This document shows positions 12,157 to 22,996 of a DNA stretch of 64,000 nucleotides, piece by piece. Below the pieces are notes generated by a model. That model was not told where the DNA came from. It searched no databases and worked only from the letters and a program-made list of their open reading frames with translations. The stretch is from Polychytrium aggregatum (taxonomy: Eukaryota; Chytridiomycota; Chytridiomycetes; Polychytriales). The stretch is from the NCBI RefSeq assembly GCF_025602895.1, contig NW_026516220.1, positions 310,001 to 374,000 on the forward strand, written 5' to 3'. Position 1 is the stretch's first letter. Each line of letters opens with the position of its first letter. A program made the position numbers and the translations under genes.

Positions 12157-13873
12157 GCTGCATTCCGGGGAACTGCTTCCAGCCGTACGATGTGAATGGC
12201 TGGCTGATTGCCGTCGCCAGACACTGCCCACCGACACCGCTTTCCTCGCTGTCGGCCGCAGGATGTTGATTGCCGACCGCCGTTGCCGACCGCCGTTGCC
12301 GACGAGCCGCCACCAAGTCGATCCAGTCACAGACATCAGCCAGGTTCGGGTTCGGACGCCACAGCGCACCGTCGAGTGCCAGCATGTTGTTCCAGATCCA
12401 GCCCCGTCGATCGCGACCAAGATGCGAGGATTGGGCGGATGGAGATTGGATCCAGTTCGTCAAACGTGGCATGGTGTGAGATGTGATGTGGTGTGATGTG
12501 ATTTGGTGTGTGGGAGATGTGTTGCGCGATGCGATGCGATGTGCCGCACGTTGCAGGGTTGAGTATGCATCAAGCACATGCGAGCGATATTGTGTTCGGT
12601 TGTGTCCATGTCGGCGGTGCGGTGGACAATCACAGCAGATAGAATTGGTTGCGCCGGCCATCGAGCCGAGCCGTCGCATTGAGAACATGGCCAGTGCGGC
12701 CAGAATCAGCACGGACGAGAAACAAGAACCGCAGTGGTTAGATTGGGTGCAAGATGCGACTGGGATGGATATGGGATGGACAAGCAGCCAAGCGACCAGC
12801 CAGGCGGCTCCTCGAAGCAGCAATTGACATTGAGCAGGATGACGGGATGTTATGGTGGCATGGTGACATGGTGGCAGGATGGCATGGATTCGATCAGAAG
12901 GGATGGACGGAGGATTAGCGGCACGGAGGAGTCCCGTCGGCAGCGTACCTTTGCTGCAGATCCGTCAGGAAGAACTTGAGTCGGAATCTTCCCTCCATCC
13001 TTATGCAAACCTCTCCAAAGGTGAAGAATATCCCCGGGTCCCCGTCCGTGTTTGTCAAGGAAAAGGACTGCGATACCAGGCCTCCAAATATCGCCATCGG
13101 ATATTTATGCTCAGGCCGCGATGGTGCATTTGATGTCTGAGGCACTGGGCCATCGTGCTCGTCTATTGATACATCCGCACTGCTCCTGCGGATAAGTGCG
13201 CCGGTCGTCCTGGGCTGCGAGCTCGGCTGGGAGTCTGGTGATCGGGCTGTTCGGTTCGCATGAGACCTTCGCTTTGGTGCGAAACTCTGGTCAGTGTCGT
13301 CAATCGCCGACCATAGCTTTACATGTACTATGAATTTAACGGACTCTTGCAGATCAAGCGGGCTGTGCGTTGCATTTCGAAGGGAGACACGATTACGATT
13401 GAGCGAGCATGTCAGTATGTTGTCATGTCCACGATGTTGGGCATGCTAGTGCACGGAAGATATATGCTGCTTTCTCCTGCGAGTTGAGATTGTTTCTATC
13501 GCAAGGGCGCACAGCGGACATTCCTCTGCATATTGATTGCACCCGATACGTAAATGCAGTCCATCAAGCAGTCACAGCTTTGCCTGCCCAGCCCTCTGCT
13601 CGACCTTTGCAGTATATGCCCATCTGGGCTCTTGGCCTTAAGCTGCACAATTATCGGGGGATCAACCGGGCGAAAGTCCGAGTTTTGGCTCCAGCCGCAG
13701 CAGCGAGTCTGCGCCGGCTGCTGGATTATATCCAGGACATAGGTCCTGCAGAGAACGAGAGCGGTCAGTCCGTCAGAATCTGGTTGGGTGCAGCTGCACC
13801 GCCTGGGAACATCGGGCTCTCGGTCATGCATGCATGCAGGTTCCAGCACGACCGAGCTCCCCCGGCCCTCCAA
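12157..13873 (-). CDS. velvet-domain regulator, copy 2 (compact)
   Basis: Read on the - strand. Exon 1 (13873-13605) has QQPAQTRCCGWSQNSD and RPVDPPIIVQLKAKSPDGHILQ. Exon 2 (13362-12949) has SPLDLQESVKFIVHVKLWS, FGGLVSQSFSL and VCIRMEGRFRLKFFLTDLQQ. Exon 3 (12248-12157) has ISQPFTSYGWKQFPGMQ. Intron 1 is 242 nt (13604-13363) and intron 2 is 700 nt (12948-12249). Intron positions and phases equal those of the two + strand paralogues. The exon after 12157 was not identified; the donor reads GTGAGT. The start ATG at 13873 is a choice, not a certainty. Nuclear role in development is inferred from the family. Confidence 0.8.
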
Positions 13874-15499
13874 GCAACGAGCCAGGGCTCCTTGACGCTC
13901 CCCCGTTGCCTCTGCTGTGCCGCAGATTTCGGTGGCTGCCCGACATATCGAGCTTACCTGCCACTTGTAACTCCTTCCATCGCGACAGAATGGGGCGACG
14001 CACTAGCAGGCAAGACGGGGGCGGACGTTGGGTAGATTTAACGACCGATCTTCGGGGGGTGAGTTTAGGTTTAGGGCACCCCCGGCCTCGGCGAGTGTGC
14101 TGCTGCCGGCGCTGGCCGCTGGCCGTCAAGGCGGGCAGATGGCGGTGTTTTGGTGACTCCCAAAAGGGCAGGTGGCCCGCTATTTGGCCGGCACGGCTGT
14201 CCGCCGAACACGCGGGGCTGCCTGCGTCGCGCTTTCGGTTGGGCTTGCCGGCTCCAGCGCGGCCCCCTTGCCGATTGCCTTCGATATTGTCCTCGCCCAC
14301 CATCGATCCATCTCGTGCTGAGCCGGCTGATCGATGCCGCGGATCGGTCGGCAGGTTGTCTGCACCCAGCCGGTTTGTTTGTCGGTGCCACTTGGCGTGG
14401 AAATAGCTTGGCCGAGTACTGCAACCCAAACTGTGCGGAATGGCCTGGCGTCTCTCGTCATGGATGAGGACGTGCGAGTCCTGGTCGAGGATCAACGTCG
14501 GAAACTTAGCATAGTGTGCCTCAGCCCGGCTTGATGCTCAGAAGCAGTGTCGTCACTTGCCATACCCCAGCCCTCGGCCCGATTTGTCGCCATGTCATGC
14601 ACCTCCCCACCACAATGCGACAGACTGATCAGGGCTTGCGTCGTTATCAGGACGAGCAACGGAGCCAGATAGGTCATCAGCGACGCTTTCGTCATCGTCG
14701 CACTGGCAAAAGGCGAGCGAATAGGCAACAGACGACGCACGAATAGGCAACAGGGATGGGGAGAATCGGCAACACCACGCACGCAGAAACCATCGCCAAG
14801 AAGGAACCTCGACAGGACCCCTGCCCGGTCTGTTTCCCCGGGCGGTCCGACTGGCTGTTGATCCACTGCGGGCCAATTGGATGTTGGTCATCCGCCCGCC
14901 AACTGAGTCATTTTGCTTCCGTCGAGGGTGCTCGATCCGAGAGGGAGGCGGCCGTGGCCCGATCGGAGCCGAGTCGCCCGACATCATTGGGCCCCACAAG
15001 ATCATGTCGGCGGCATCGCAGCCCGTGTTGCAGCCATCGCAGAGCCAGCTGCATGCTTCTCGCTCTCGCGACCAAAGCATCCATCGCGGCGGTGCATTTC
15101 ACAGCATTTGCATCGCCTTTTCGCAGTGCCAGGCGAGGGACGAAGGGGAAGGAAGCGAGTTGGGCAAATCTCCCACGGTACATCTGGAGAGCGTGAGCCC
15201 AACGCATCCCCACACTGCTCCTCTATCCGCGGCCTGTATCCATGCACGGCGACCTGGGTTGCAGTATCAGCTACCGTGGGCATTGTCGTGCTGGTGCCCG
15301 CTGGCTGGCTTGTCGCCGAGGCTGTCGTGGGCCGCAGGAAGCCTGCGGGTCTGTCTCGTTGCTCTCGCAGTCCGCGCAAGCACCGCCCCGATTTGCCTGC
15401 GATCGCCTATTGGCAAGCGCCGCGAAACAAATACAACCCGTCGCCCACAAGCCGTCAAGCAGACCCTACCCTGGATCTTCAGAGAACTGAAGGCCGCCT
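13874..15499. other. no gene firmly recognised
   Basis: GC-rich with overlapping open frames. One + frame near 15240-15340 encodes a plausible single membrane segment (TWVAVSATVGIVVLVPAGW) followed by basic residues, which could be an exon of a small membrane protein, but no start, partner exon or family was found. Two TTTAGG units occur at 14063-14076, too few to be telomeric. Confidence 0.35.
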
Positions 15500-18205
15500 A
15501 TGATCGACATGCTCGAGTCGCTCTCCACACCCACGCCGTCGTTTCTGTGGTCCTGCGCTGGCGTTGCTACTGCCCTCGGCGTCCTCTGGTACGTCGAGAG
15601 CAGACGCTCCGCTGTGCGCTCCGTCTCCCAGTTTCCATGCCCATCCAAGGTATGTCGTCTGCAAGTGCTGCCTCGGGCAGATGGACCAGAGGATCGACAC
15701 GCATTATCGCTGCTGCCGTCCCCGTGCATGATGGCAATCTCGCTCGGTTGTAGAGCGCAAACCTCGCTCGGCCGCTGACCATGCAACCCGCATCCAGATG
15801 CATCCGCTTTACGGAAACCTCCTGGATCTTGTGCCCTGGGAGGACCTCGTCAACGCCGACGTTTCCCAGTTCAACTTTTGTCTCAATCGCCTCTCGCAAA
15901 AATGCGACGACAAGGATAGTTTCTTCCGTGTGCATGTCTACGCTCCCTGGTTCCCGCTGCATCGAGTGATGGTCATCCCCCGAAACGCCGATGTTGTGCA
16001 AGAGCTGCTCTCGGCAAAGCATGCTCCGTTCCTCAACAAGAGCAAATCATACGTTCCTATCAAGATGTACTTTGGGGACGGTCTGCTCACCAACATGGGC
16101 GATGTTTGGAAGCACAGTCGAAAGGAGGTCGAGAAGGGCTTCCGTCTGGAGAGCCTGCGCTACAGCGCCGTCGCAATCGGAACCCTGGCCGACCGCCTCA
16201 TCGAAAGATGGCTGAGCAACCCGCTCGTCTATCAAGACAACTGGTTTGACGCCAAGACCGACATGCTCTCGTAAGTGCTGTTGAATGTCCGGCCGGATAG
16301 CATTCGATGGGCATGTCGCCCCGGATGGCATGGATAACGCTTCGCGCACCCCCGAGGCTCTGGAATTCTCACCCGCCTCCCTTTGGCATGCCTAGCTTCA
16401 CGTTCGATGTCATTTGCGAGGTTGGATTCGGATATGACGAGAGTGTTCGCAAGGAACTCACGCTCGAAAGTCCGCATGAGCTTTTCAAAACCCTCAATAC
16501 GGGCATCGGGCGAATCGGCCGGTATGAACCGTTGTCTCGATCTCTCATGTGCTGGGTATCAATGCGAGCTTGGGCACTGAATCTCGCTAGCAGCCAAAGT
16601 ACTGACTCCAAAATGGATTTGCTCCTGGGATGATGCGAACTACCCGATACAAAATGCAACAGCCAAGGGACCGATCAGCTCCTCATGCATATCCCCTTCA
16701 CCCCCTTGAATATGTCGCTGCGGCGAGCCCAACGCGTTCTCGACGGCTTCATCCAAAAGCTCATCGAACGACGTCTCGAGGCCCTCAAAGTGGATCGCAC
16801 GGCCCACCACGGGACTCTTATCGACGCCATCGTCGATATCGATGCCGACGGCAACCCGGTTCTGCCAATGAAGCAAATGATTTCTGAGATCAAAGTAAGT
16901 CGACGCCACGCGGCAGCGAAGGACTTGAATGCTCCTCCCCATCTCAATGCCGTGGCTGCTGATCCTGTTGCTGCTGTTGCTGCTGTTGCTGCTGTTGCTG
17001 TGGTTATTTCATTCGTGCCCGTGGTCTGGTTGTCATTGGTGCTTCGCACACTGCCGACGCACAAGCAGCGCTCAGTACTGCTCCGTGTTCGCCTCGCCGT
17101 CGATAGCACGAACCCAATCTGACCATTTTCCCTGGGCTCGCGTGCCATACTGTAGATCCTAATGTTTGCTGGGCATGATACCACGTAAGTGGCACCGTCA
17201 CGGGAGATGCATAGGCGACATTATTGCCCCGCTGACAGCAAGCCACGCAGCTGACAGTTTGATCCTTCATGCATCACACAGCGCCAACTCCCTCGGCTGG
17301 GCCATCTATCTGCTCACGCAGCATCCCGACTCTCATCGACGCCTGCTGGAGGAGATTGACCAATATTTGCCCAACAACAAGTATCCCACATTTGACGATG
17401 TCGAGAGTATGCCTTTCCTCAATGGCGTGATCCGCGAGGTATGGAACTGAGGTGCAATCTTATCAATCGGTCTGTGCTAACCAAGACAGCGTGTGCGTGC
17501 TCGCCCTTCAATGGCCTCGCTGAGTAACTGACAAGCACCTCTCCTCCCCTGATGCCGACAGACACTGCGCCTGTTCCCGCCCGCGAATGCTGGACGTATG
17601 CCCACACGAGATTTGAACATTGGCGGATATCAGGTCAAGAAAGGAACCGAATTGTTTGTGTTTACGGCTGTCCTCCAGCGAGACCCGCGTTATTTTGAGA
17701 ATCCCGATAGCTTCCTCCCGGAGCGGTGGCTTCCTGACTCCACCTTGCACATGGAACGCAAAGCCTACCTGCCCTTCTCGCTTGGTAAGAGTGATACTAT
17801 CGGCTGCAATGGGCTGGTTTCGCGGCCGGCCGAGCGACTCGGCAGCCATATGCGCATTTGCGTGCCATTTGCCAACCTGGATTGTTGTTGCTCGCGATGC
17901 CAACCGGTCACGCCTTGCATTTCCGACCCCTCATTTGCCTACAGGGCCTCGCAACTGTGTTGGCATGAAGCTTGCCCTTCTTGAAGAGCGGATCCTGCTC
18001 GTCCGGCTGATGCAGCGCCTCAACTTCACCTACAACTCCGAGCTCGGACAGCCCAAGTGGAGCTTTGGTGAGCACCAGAGATGCATTTGCTGGTGTGCTT
18101 GTGCTGACATGGCGCTCCTGTTCACTGACACGACTTTTGGCGAATCCAACCCCAGATCTCACCACCGGCCCCGAAGCCGTGATGGTCAAGGTGTCAGCCA
18201 AGTAG
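15500..18205 (+). CDS. cytochrome P450 monooxygenase
   Basis: Haem-thiolate monooxygenase, probably membrane-anchored in the ER and supplied with electrons by a P450 reductase. Nine exons: 15500-15649, 15798-16270, 16396-16521, 16663-16894, 17156-17184, 17282-17438, 17562-17784, 17945-18067, 18156-18205, giving 520 aa. Residues 14-32 form an N-terminal hydrophobic anchor. HPLYGNLLDL follows the proline-rich hinge. The I-helix oxygen-activation motif AGHDTT is at 332-337, split by an intron. The ExxR motif is ETLR at 389-392, formed across a splice junction. The haem-binding loop FSLGPRNCVG ends with ligand Cys468. All phases close. Exon 3/4 borders are the least certain. Substrate and CYP family cannot be told from the sequence. 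Confidence 0.9.
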
Positions 18206-18920
18206 TGTGCTGTCTGCACAGATCAGCATCCGCTGTATCTGGATGATCTCCCCACAGGGACCACACACTCTCCGATTGCGACTCTTTTGCCTCATCCTCG
18301 ATCTGGCTGGCTAGCGGTTGCTTGGCCCACCGGTGGTCTCTGCGATCTAGCCTCCCTTCTACTCCAACAAAAGTGCCTCCTTATCGTTTCTGTTCCCAGT
18401 TCCTCTATTTCACTCGATTGCAATGAACATATATTCTTCACATGTGGTGTTGGCTCCATTCACGCGCCATCGAATATATGCCGAGTATTCCGAGCCTTGT
18501 GTGTATATCTCGCGCAGGTCAGACACACGCTGTTATGGTTTGTGTGCTGGTGCTGGAGTCTCCATCGATCCGGCGGCGAGGGCCCTCAGAAGCACCGCTG
18601 GCCCCGGCTCGAATGTGATTTGGCGCTCCACGGGATGCACGGCGCTGAAATGCACATTCATTCATTGTTTCATTCACTCCGGAGTCTAGAAGCGAATGCC
18701 ACGCTGGGAAAGTGTATGTGCTCGAGTGAGGACCATGGATACGAAGGCAGAGCTTTGTATATCGCGGAGGGGGGGGGAGGCCCACGATGGTCGACTGCAA
18801 TACGAGTGTCGCTGGTCTTACCGAGGAGAGAATCCCGCAAATCGTCTTGGCACCAAAGTCAGCTATGTTCTTGATCTGCGGCAGCGAGGAAGAAACAGTG
18901 CTATGGTAAGTATATCAAGC
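18206..18920. other. intergenic, no gene seen
   Basis: Lies between the 3' ends of the convergent P450 and COQ9 genes. It holds open frames without domains and a short G run near 18769-18777. No RNA gene was recognised. Confidence 0.4.
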
Positions 18921-20002
18921 TCAGGATGGTCGTCTTTGAAAGCTCACCGATAGGGGAGCAACGAACTGCGACAAGTAACAAGATGCTACCTCTGAAGCGC
19001 TTCGTCCTACAAATGCCGTGTCCTGCAGTCGTCGGTCGAGGAACTTCCACGTCTCCGCAAATTCGGGCGAGCGGTCCTGGGTCATGAAGAGCTCTGTGAA
19101 CGATTGTGTTTGCTTTGGGGTCAGCACGCAGGCAGGCCTGTCCTTCTCAAGTCGAACCAAATGCATCCGGGGCTGCGGCTCCTGCTTCGAATATCCCGTT
19201 GTTGCGGTGCAGAGCACTCACCAGTGGAGGTATAGACAGCGGCAAGCAACGCGCGCTTAGTATACCAGTTCATCTGGAGCACATCGAGGGTATCGAACAA
19301 AGCCCGGGTGAGGATCAATGGGAGGCAACGTGAAAGCAAATCCGGAGCATTGCGGACGCAATGAACAATTAGCGACTCCAAAAAATCGATGGACAGGGAG
19401 ACAGGGCATCTTTGCAGCAAAAACAGGAATACAAGTATTACATCGACAGAACGGTCCCCGGCAATGTACCACATCTCATCGACGAGCTCTCCAAGGTTGG
19501 CGACATTGTTGGCGGCGTTCTGGGGCAGGGCCAGGAGAGCAACGGCCTCGGGCCACTTGCGGATGTACGGGGCAGTCAGCTTCATACGGGTGATGCAGGC
19601 GGTTCTGATCTTGGCAGTGGTCTTCATGGCATTGAGATCCAGCTGGTTCATCTCGTCGCGCATGCGGACAGTCGAGTCCTTGATGAAGAACTCGACCAGC
19701 TCGATGGGGCCGCGGGGGAACAGGCCGTGGGCAACGTTGGAATAGCCCAGAGCCTTGGATCCCTCCATGATGGCGTCGGCCGTCCAGCCGTGGGTGGGCA
19801 CAAAGTTGAGGGCGCTAACGAGGATCTTTTGGGTGGGATTATAGTGCCGCTGTTGCTGCGACTGTTGCGACTCGGCGTGCAGATGGATGTTGAAGTCAGG
19901 GGCCGAGGCTTCATGGCGGAGGGCCGACAGGGTCGAGAAATGCGTGCGCTTGAAATGCGACCAAGGATGCGACAGCGAGATGGCTGTCCTGAAGGCCTGC
20001 AT
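18921..20002 (-). CDS. COQ9: ubiquinone biosynthesis protein COQ9
   Basis: COQ9 is a mitochondrial lipid-binding protein of the CoQ synthome that supports the COQ7 hydroxylase. Three exons on the - strand (20002-19442, 19273-19222, 19093-18921) give 261 aa. Family landmarks in order are VPTHGWTADAI, LGYSNVAHGLFPRGPIELVEFF, PYIRKWPEAVALLALPQN, LVDEMWYIAGDRSVD, then NWYTKRALLAAVYTST and LFMTQDRSPEFAETWKFLDRRLQD, which complete the COQ9 domain across both introns. The first ~35 residues are Arg/Ser/His-rich and fit a mitochondrial presequence. The Asp-Asn-Trp region is rebuilt as VD/MNWYTKR by splicing. The phase sum is exact. Confidence 0.93.
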
Positions 20003-20641
20003 GGTGGACGGTGGCTAAGGGGAGCTTCAAAGTCGAGGCGATGCCGGGCCAAGGCGTGTTCACGAGGACTGGATGGAGCAAGCAAGACCAAACGGAGTGT
20101 CAGAGTCGAAAACACACCAAGCTGCAGCGAGGCCGTGGCGGGCGAGGCGAGGCGAGGCGAGGCGACAACGCACCGACAAGCGGGTGGATCGGCTTCGAGA
20201 GGACCCCGAGATCGGCTTGGAGACGATGGACGAGCACGCAGCAAACTCTTGGCCAGATCGTACTATCAATTTTTTCCGGCCCCCTCGCGGCTGCTCATCT
20301 CGGTCACCTGAAAGTCACGTTGTATGTGGCGCAGCAAAAGTTGGAATCCGGCCGTGGTCGGTTGACGGCATTTGGTATCACCTTGAGCCGATTGACAGTG
20401 GTGGTGGGCGATTGGTGTGGAGGAATGACCAATTGTATCATTGTTGGAAGCTCCACTCCGATTGCGGACAAGAACCACCACCATCTGAATCTCTCTGGTT
20501 GGAAACCTAGTCAAGCGTGGCTGTGTGTCAGCGAGATGACATGATCGTTTGGCTATCGGGCAAGACTCACCTTGACAAGATGTCTTCCCACGACTGATTG
20601 AGCGAGCGATGCGTTTCTGGATCTGAATCAAGGACGCCACT
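20003..20641. other. upstream of COQ9 and of the truncated Fanzor; no gene
   Basis: GC-rich, with a GGCGA pentamer run at 20142-20165. It is probably the COQ9 promoter region plus the eroded left side of the upstream Fanzor element. No terminal inverted repeat matching the right end was found here. Confidence 0.4.
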
Positions 20642-21508
20642 GTGAGCATCACTCCCTGCCCAAAATGCGCTGGTTTTGAGGAGATTCTTTCTTCCCCAAG
20701 GGCAGAACCAGCCATCGTCGCTATTTTCTCGCCAGATGGCTCCCCTCAAGCGAAAGACACCAGCCAGGCGACCAAGTGGATCCAGAGCACCCACAAGATC
20801 CTTGGTCTGCAGCAATGGATGAGCACCACACCGAGCCCCAAGATCCCTGGGTTGGATCCCTTCCTGCAATACATTCGCCATGGGTTCGATGGAGACATGC
20901 TGGACAAACAGCTGTACTTCAGCCTGACCCGGCGTCGGCGATTCAAGCGACTCGATCTCCACAGCAAGCGACAGCGCACTGTTCACGAGATGTGCAAGCA
21001 GGTCATCGACCAGGCACCAAGGGAGACCGAAGTGGTGATTGCCTTTGGGAATGCCTCGTGGAAACAGGGGAAGGGATATGCATCCAGTCCCAGGAGACTC
21101 AGGTTCGCCAAGTACTTTGAGCAGTTCCACCATCACCAGAGACGACCACCAGACCGATCCGTCTCCAAGATCCATGTGTGCTCGGTGAACGAGTTCAACA
21201 CATCCCAGGTGTGCTCACATTGTCGGGAAGCCAAGCGACTCGAGCCACCCGAGTATCTTGATATCGAGAAACCCCACTTTGTCCGGAGCTGTGCAAGCTG
21301 CCATACGCTGTGGGATCGAGACATCAATGCAGCCAGGAATATGATCTCGGTATGCCAGTCGATCATCGCCACAGGAGATCGACCGGGTGTATTCAAGACT
21401 GTGCTTCCCAAACCAACAAAACCACTCGATTGCCAACGAAGACAGGAGTGCAATGCCATGGCTTGCTCACTGGGCCTACAAGTCAGTCAGCGGGCTTCAG
21501 ATATCTGA
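20642..21508 (+). pseudogene. 5'-truncated Fanzor (TnpB-like) nuclease, copy A
   Basis: The C-terminal half aligns with the full-length Fanzor at 22997-25369. Shared blocks include WMSTTPSPK, EVVIAFGNASWKQGKGYASS, SVNEFNTSQVCSHC and LWDRDINAARNM. The zinc-finger cysteines and the RuvC-III aspartate remain, but the RuvC-I block with its GIDPG aspartate and the whole N-terminal RNA-binding part are absent. Homology fades near 20740, so the frame before that is probably foreign sequence. The frame is open for 288 codons with no internal stop. Its right terminus (21523-21548) is intact. Without RuvC-I it should not cut DNA. It could be a recent truncation or a retained RNA-binding fragment. Confidence 0.8.
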
Positions 21509-21512
21509 AGCC
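21493..21512 (+). other. 20-base perfect palindrome near right end of copy A
   Basis: GGCTTCAGATATCTGAAGCC is a perfect inverted repeat 10 bases before the right terminal repeat of element A, overlapping the end of the truncated Fanzor frame. It sits where copies B and C carry the hairpin GCTTGACGCAAGC or its variant, so it is a candidate stem of a guide RNA. Confidence 0.6.
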
Positions 21513-21522
21513 AGAAAGTGAC

Positions 21523-21548
21523 TGTCCCGTTTCTTTCTGGATAGACTG
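21523..21548 (-). repeat. right terminal inverted repeat of element A
   Basis: 26 bases, flanked outside by TA (21549-21550). Read inward on the opposite strand it starts with CA and ends in AAACGGGACA, the same terminal pattern as both ends of element B. The left terminus of A was not found. Confidence 0.75.
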
Positions 21549-21550
21549 TA

Positions 21551-21832
21551 AGTATCTTGCACTGTTCCTTGAGTATGTCGACAGTGGGTGCCGGGTCGCC
21601 CATATTCTGGGCAGTCCACTTCGGGGTTGCCATCCCTCTTGGGATGGTCGATGGGAGGTGGTTAACTCCCTTGTGCAATGTGTGTGTGTGCTGATGTGTG
21701 TGTGTGCAAAGTGTGTGTGTGTGCCGGCGAGAGGCTTCTCGCCTTCCCTCGGGGGTCTCTCGCCAGAGACTGCTCTTCTCGCCGACCGAGGTGGCTCCGA
21801 GAGCGCGTTTTTTTCGTTCTCGCTCATGTTTT
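21551..21832. other. spacer between Fanzor elements A and B
   Basis: No gene. It contains a GT microsatellite (about 21676-21722) followed by two adjacent GC-rich dyads, GGCGAG..CTCGCC at 21726-21743 and GTCTCT..AGAGAC near 21755-21770. It ends with a T-rich run and TA at 21833-21834, immediately before the left end of element B. Confidence 0.6.
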
Positions 21833-21834
21833 TA

Positions 21835-21860
21835 CAGGCAATCCAATATAAAACGGGACA
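21835..21860 (+). repeat. left terminal inverted repeat of element B, with TATA box
   Basis: 26 bases after the TA at 21833. It contains CCAATATAAAACGGGACA; TATAAAA at 21847-21853 lies 66 bases before the transposase ATG. About 17 of 26 positions match the right repeat, with an identical 7-base core CGGGACA preceded by an A run. Confidence 0.8.
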
Positions 21861-21918
21861 CCCAGGTTTTTGACCATTCATCGAATATTTTGTTACCCAA
21901 TGTTATCGCGCGCTGGCC

Positions 21919-22725
21919 ATGACCATTCGCCACACATCCGACTTTCGCACCGCCGCATTGCGATGCTACGCCCTCATCCATAGCCTGCGTAAGGTCGCCT
22001 CCATATTCAGTGTATCCAAGAGCACCATCCATCGATGGCACCGAGGATGCAAGCTGGATGACCCATCCCGGGTCCCAGCTCGCAGATCCACTTTCTTCGA
22101 GCAGGCATGTCCAGTCATTCGCACCCTGATTGAACAGGACCCGTTCCAGACTGGTCCTGTGCTGCGGTGCAAGCTCGAGTCCATCCTCCAGAGGAAAGTA
22201 TCACTCTCACTCTGCCACACTGCCATCCACCGAGCAGGTCTCTCTCACAAGAGGGCAACACACCTCTACAAGTCCAAGCGACTGGATGAGCGAGTGGCAC
22301 AGTTCAGGGACCAGGCCCGCTCCATTGACCCACGACGATTCGTTTTTGTCGATGAGACAGGGATCAGGAGATCCATTTTCCCTCTTTACGGATACTCGCC
22401 GAAGGGTGCTCCTCTTCGCCAGCGCAATCACATGAAACACAAGTCTGTCTCGGCTGCATTTGCAATCAACCACTCTGGTGTGCTGCATCGCATGTACATC
22501 CCCACATCATTCAAGACACACTCTATGGTCGAGTTCTTTGAGCGAGCGAGCTTCCCAGACGACTCTGTGATTGTGATGGACAATGTCAGCATGCACAAGA
22601 CAATGGCTGTCCTGGACTGCATCGAGCGCCGAGGATGGTCAGTGATCTTCACCCCACCTGCCTCGCCCGACTTCAATCCCATCGAGAACTTCTTTGGGGT
22701 TGAGTCCCCACCGATTTGGGGTTGA
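21919..22725 (+). CDS. Tc1/mariner-type DD34E transposase, C-terminally truncated
   Basis: Cut-and-paste transposase of the IS630/Tc1/mariner group. Residues 1-100 form the helix-turn-helix DNA-binding region (RKVASIFSVSKSTIHRWHRG is the first HTH). The catalytic triad is Asp145 (FVDETGIRR), Asp221 (VIVMDNVSMH) and Glu256 (SPDFNPIENFF), with 34 residues between the last two. The family normally continues some 40-60 residues past the glutamate. Here the frame runs into VESPPIWG and stops within a set of 21-bp repeats, so the C-terminus is lost or replaced. Activity is doubtful despite the intact triad. The ATG lies 59 bases inside the left terminal repeat. Confidence 0.88.
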   Translation: MTIRHTSDFRTAALRCYALIHSLRKVASIFSVSKSTIHRWHRGCKLDDPSRVPARRSTFFEQACPVIRTLIEQDPFQTGPVLRCKLESILQRKVSLSLCHTAIHRAGLSHKRATHLYKSKRLDERVAQFRDQARSIDPRRFVFVDETGIRRSIFPLYGYSPKGAPLRQRNHMKHKSVSAAFAINHSGVLHRMYIPTSFKTHSMVEFFERASFPDDSVIVMDNVSMHKTMAVLDCIERRGWSVIFTPPASPDFNPIENFFGVESPPIWG

Positions 22726-22756
22726 GTTCCTCCAATTTGGAGTTGAGCTCCCCAAT
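22696..22756 (+). repeat. three imperfect ~21-bp repeats at the transposase/Fanzor junction
   Basis: Units start GGGGTTGAGTCCCC, GGGGTTGAGTTCC and GGAGTTGAGCTCCCC. Each has an internal dyad (GGGG..CCCC or GGAG..CTCC). They overlap the premature end of the transposase frame and precede the Fanzor TATA box by about 105 bases. They may be regulatory sites or a recombination scar. Confidence 0.75.
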
Positions 22757-22860
22757 CACGCCGCCATTCTCACGCTCAAATCCCTGGCTTGAACCTCTCG
22801 GCGATTTTTGAACAGGTCGCTTCCCCAACCAGCCCGCGCAGTCGGGTTCCTGCTCTCGGG

Positions 22861-22866
22861 TATAAA
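22861..22866 (+). promoter_or_regulatory. TATA box of the Fanzor gene
   Basis: TATAAA preceded by CGGG, 131 bases upstream of the likely Fanzor ATG at 22997. Its position argues that the in-frame ATG at 22808 is upstream of transcription and not the start. Confidence 0.5.
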
Positions 22867-22996
22867 TGCCACACCTTCGTCCTGCTGCTTTCTTCCCTCA
22901 TCTCGCCTTGATCGGATCATCGCGCTATTGTACGATAAAAAAAAAGTCTCTGCTCTGACCAGTACCACTGGCAGGCATCCAGCATCCTCTGCCCCC

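Noticed and set aside
14063-14076. Telomere-like TTTAGG repeats
   Set aside because: Only two units; chance occurrence or too short to be an interstitial telomere.
13824-14495. 223-codon open frame on - upstream of the compact velvet gene
   Set aside because: Biased Arg/Gly/Pro/Ser composition with overlapping frames on both strands and no domain.
18287-18874. 195-codon open frame after the P450 gene
   Set aside because: No motif, lies between convergent genes, and its mirrored strand is equally open.
22808-22996. Upstream in-frame start for the Fanzor gene
   Set aside because: The TATA box at 22861 lies downstream of this ATG, and the basic nuclear-localisation-like N-terminus begins at the ATG at 22997.
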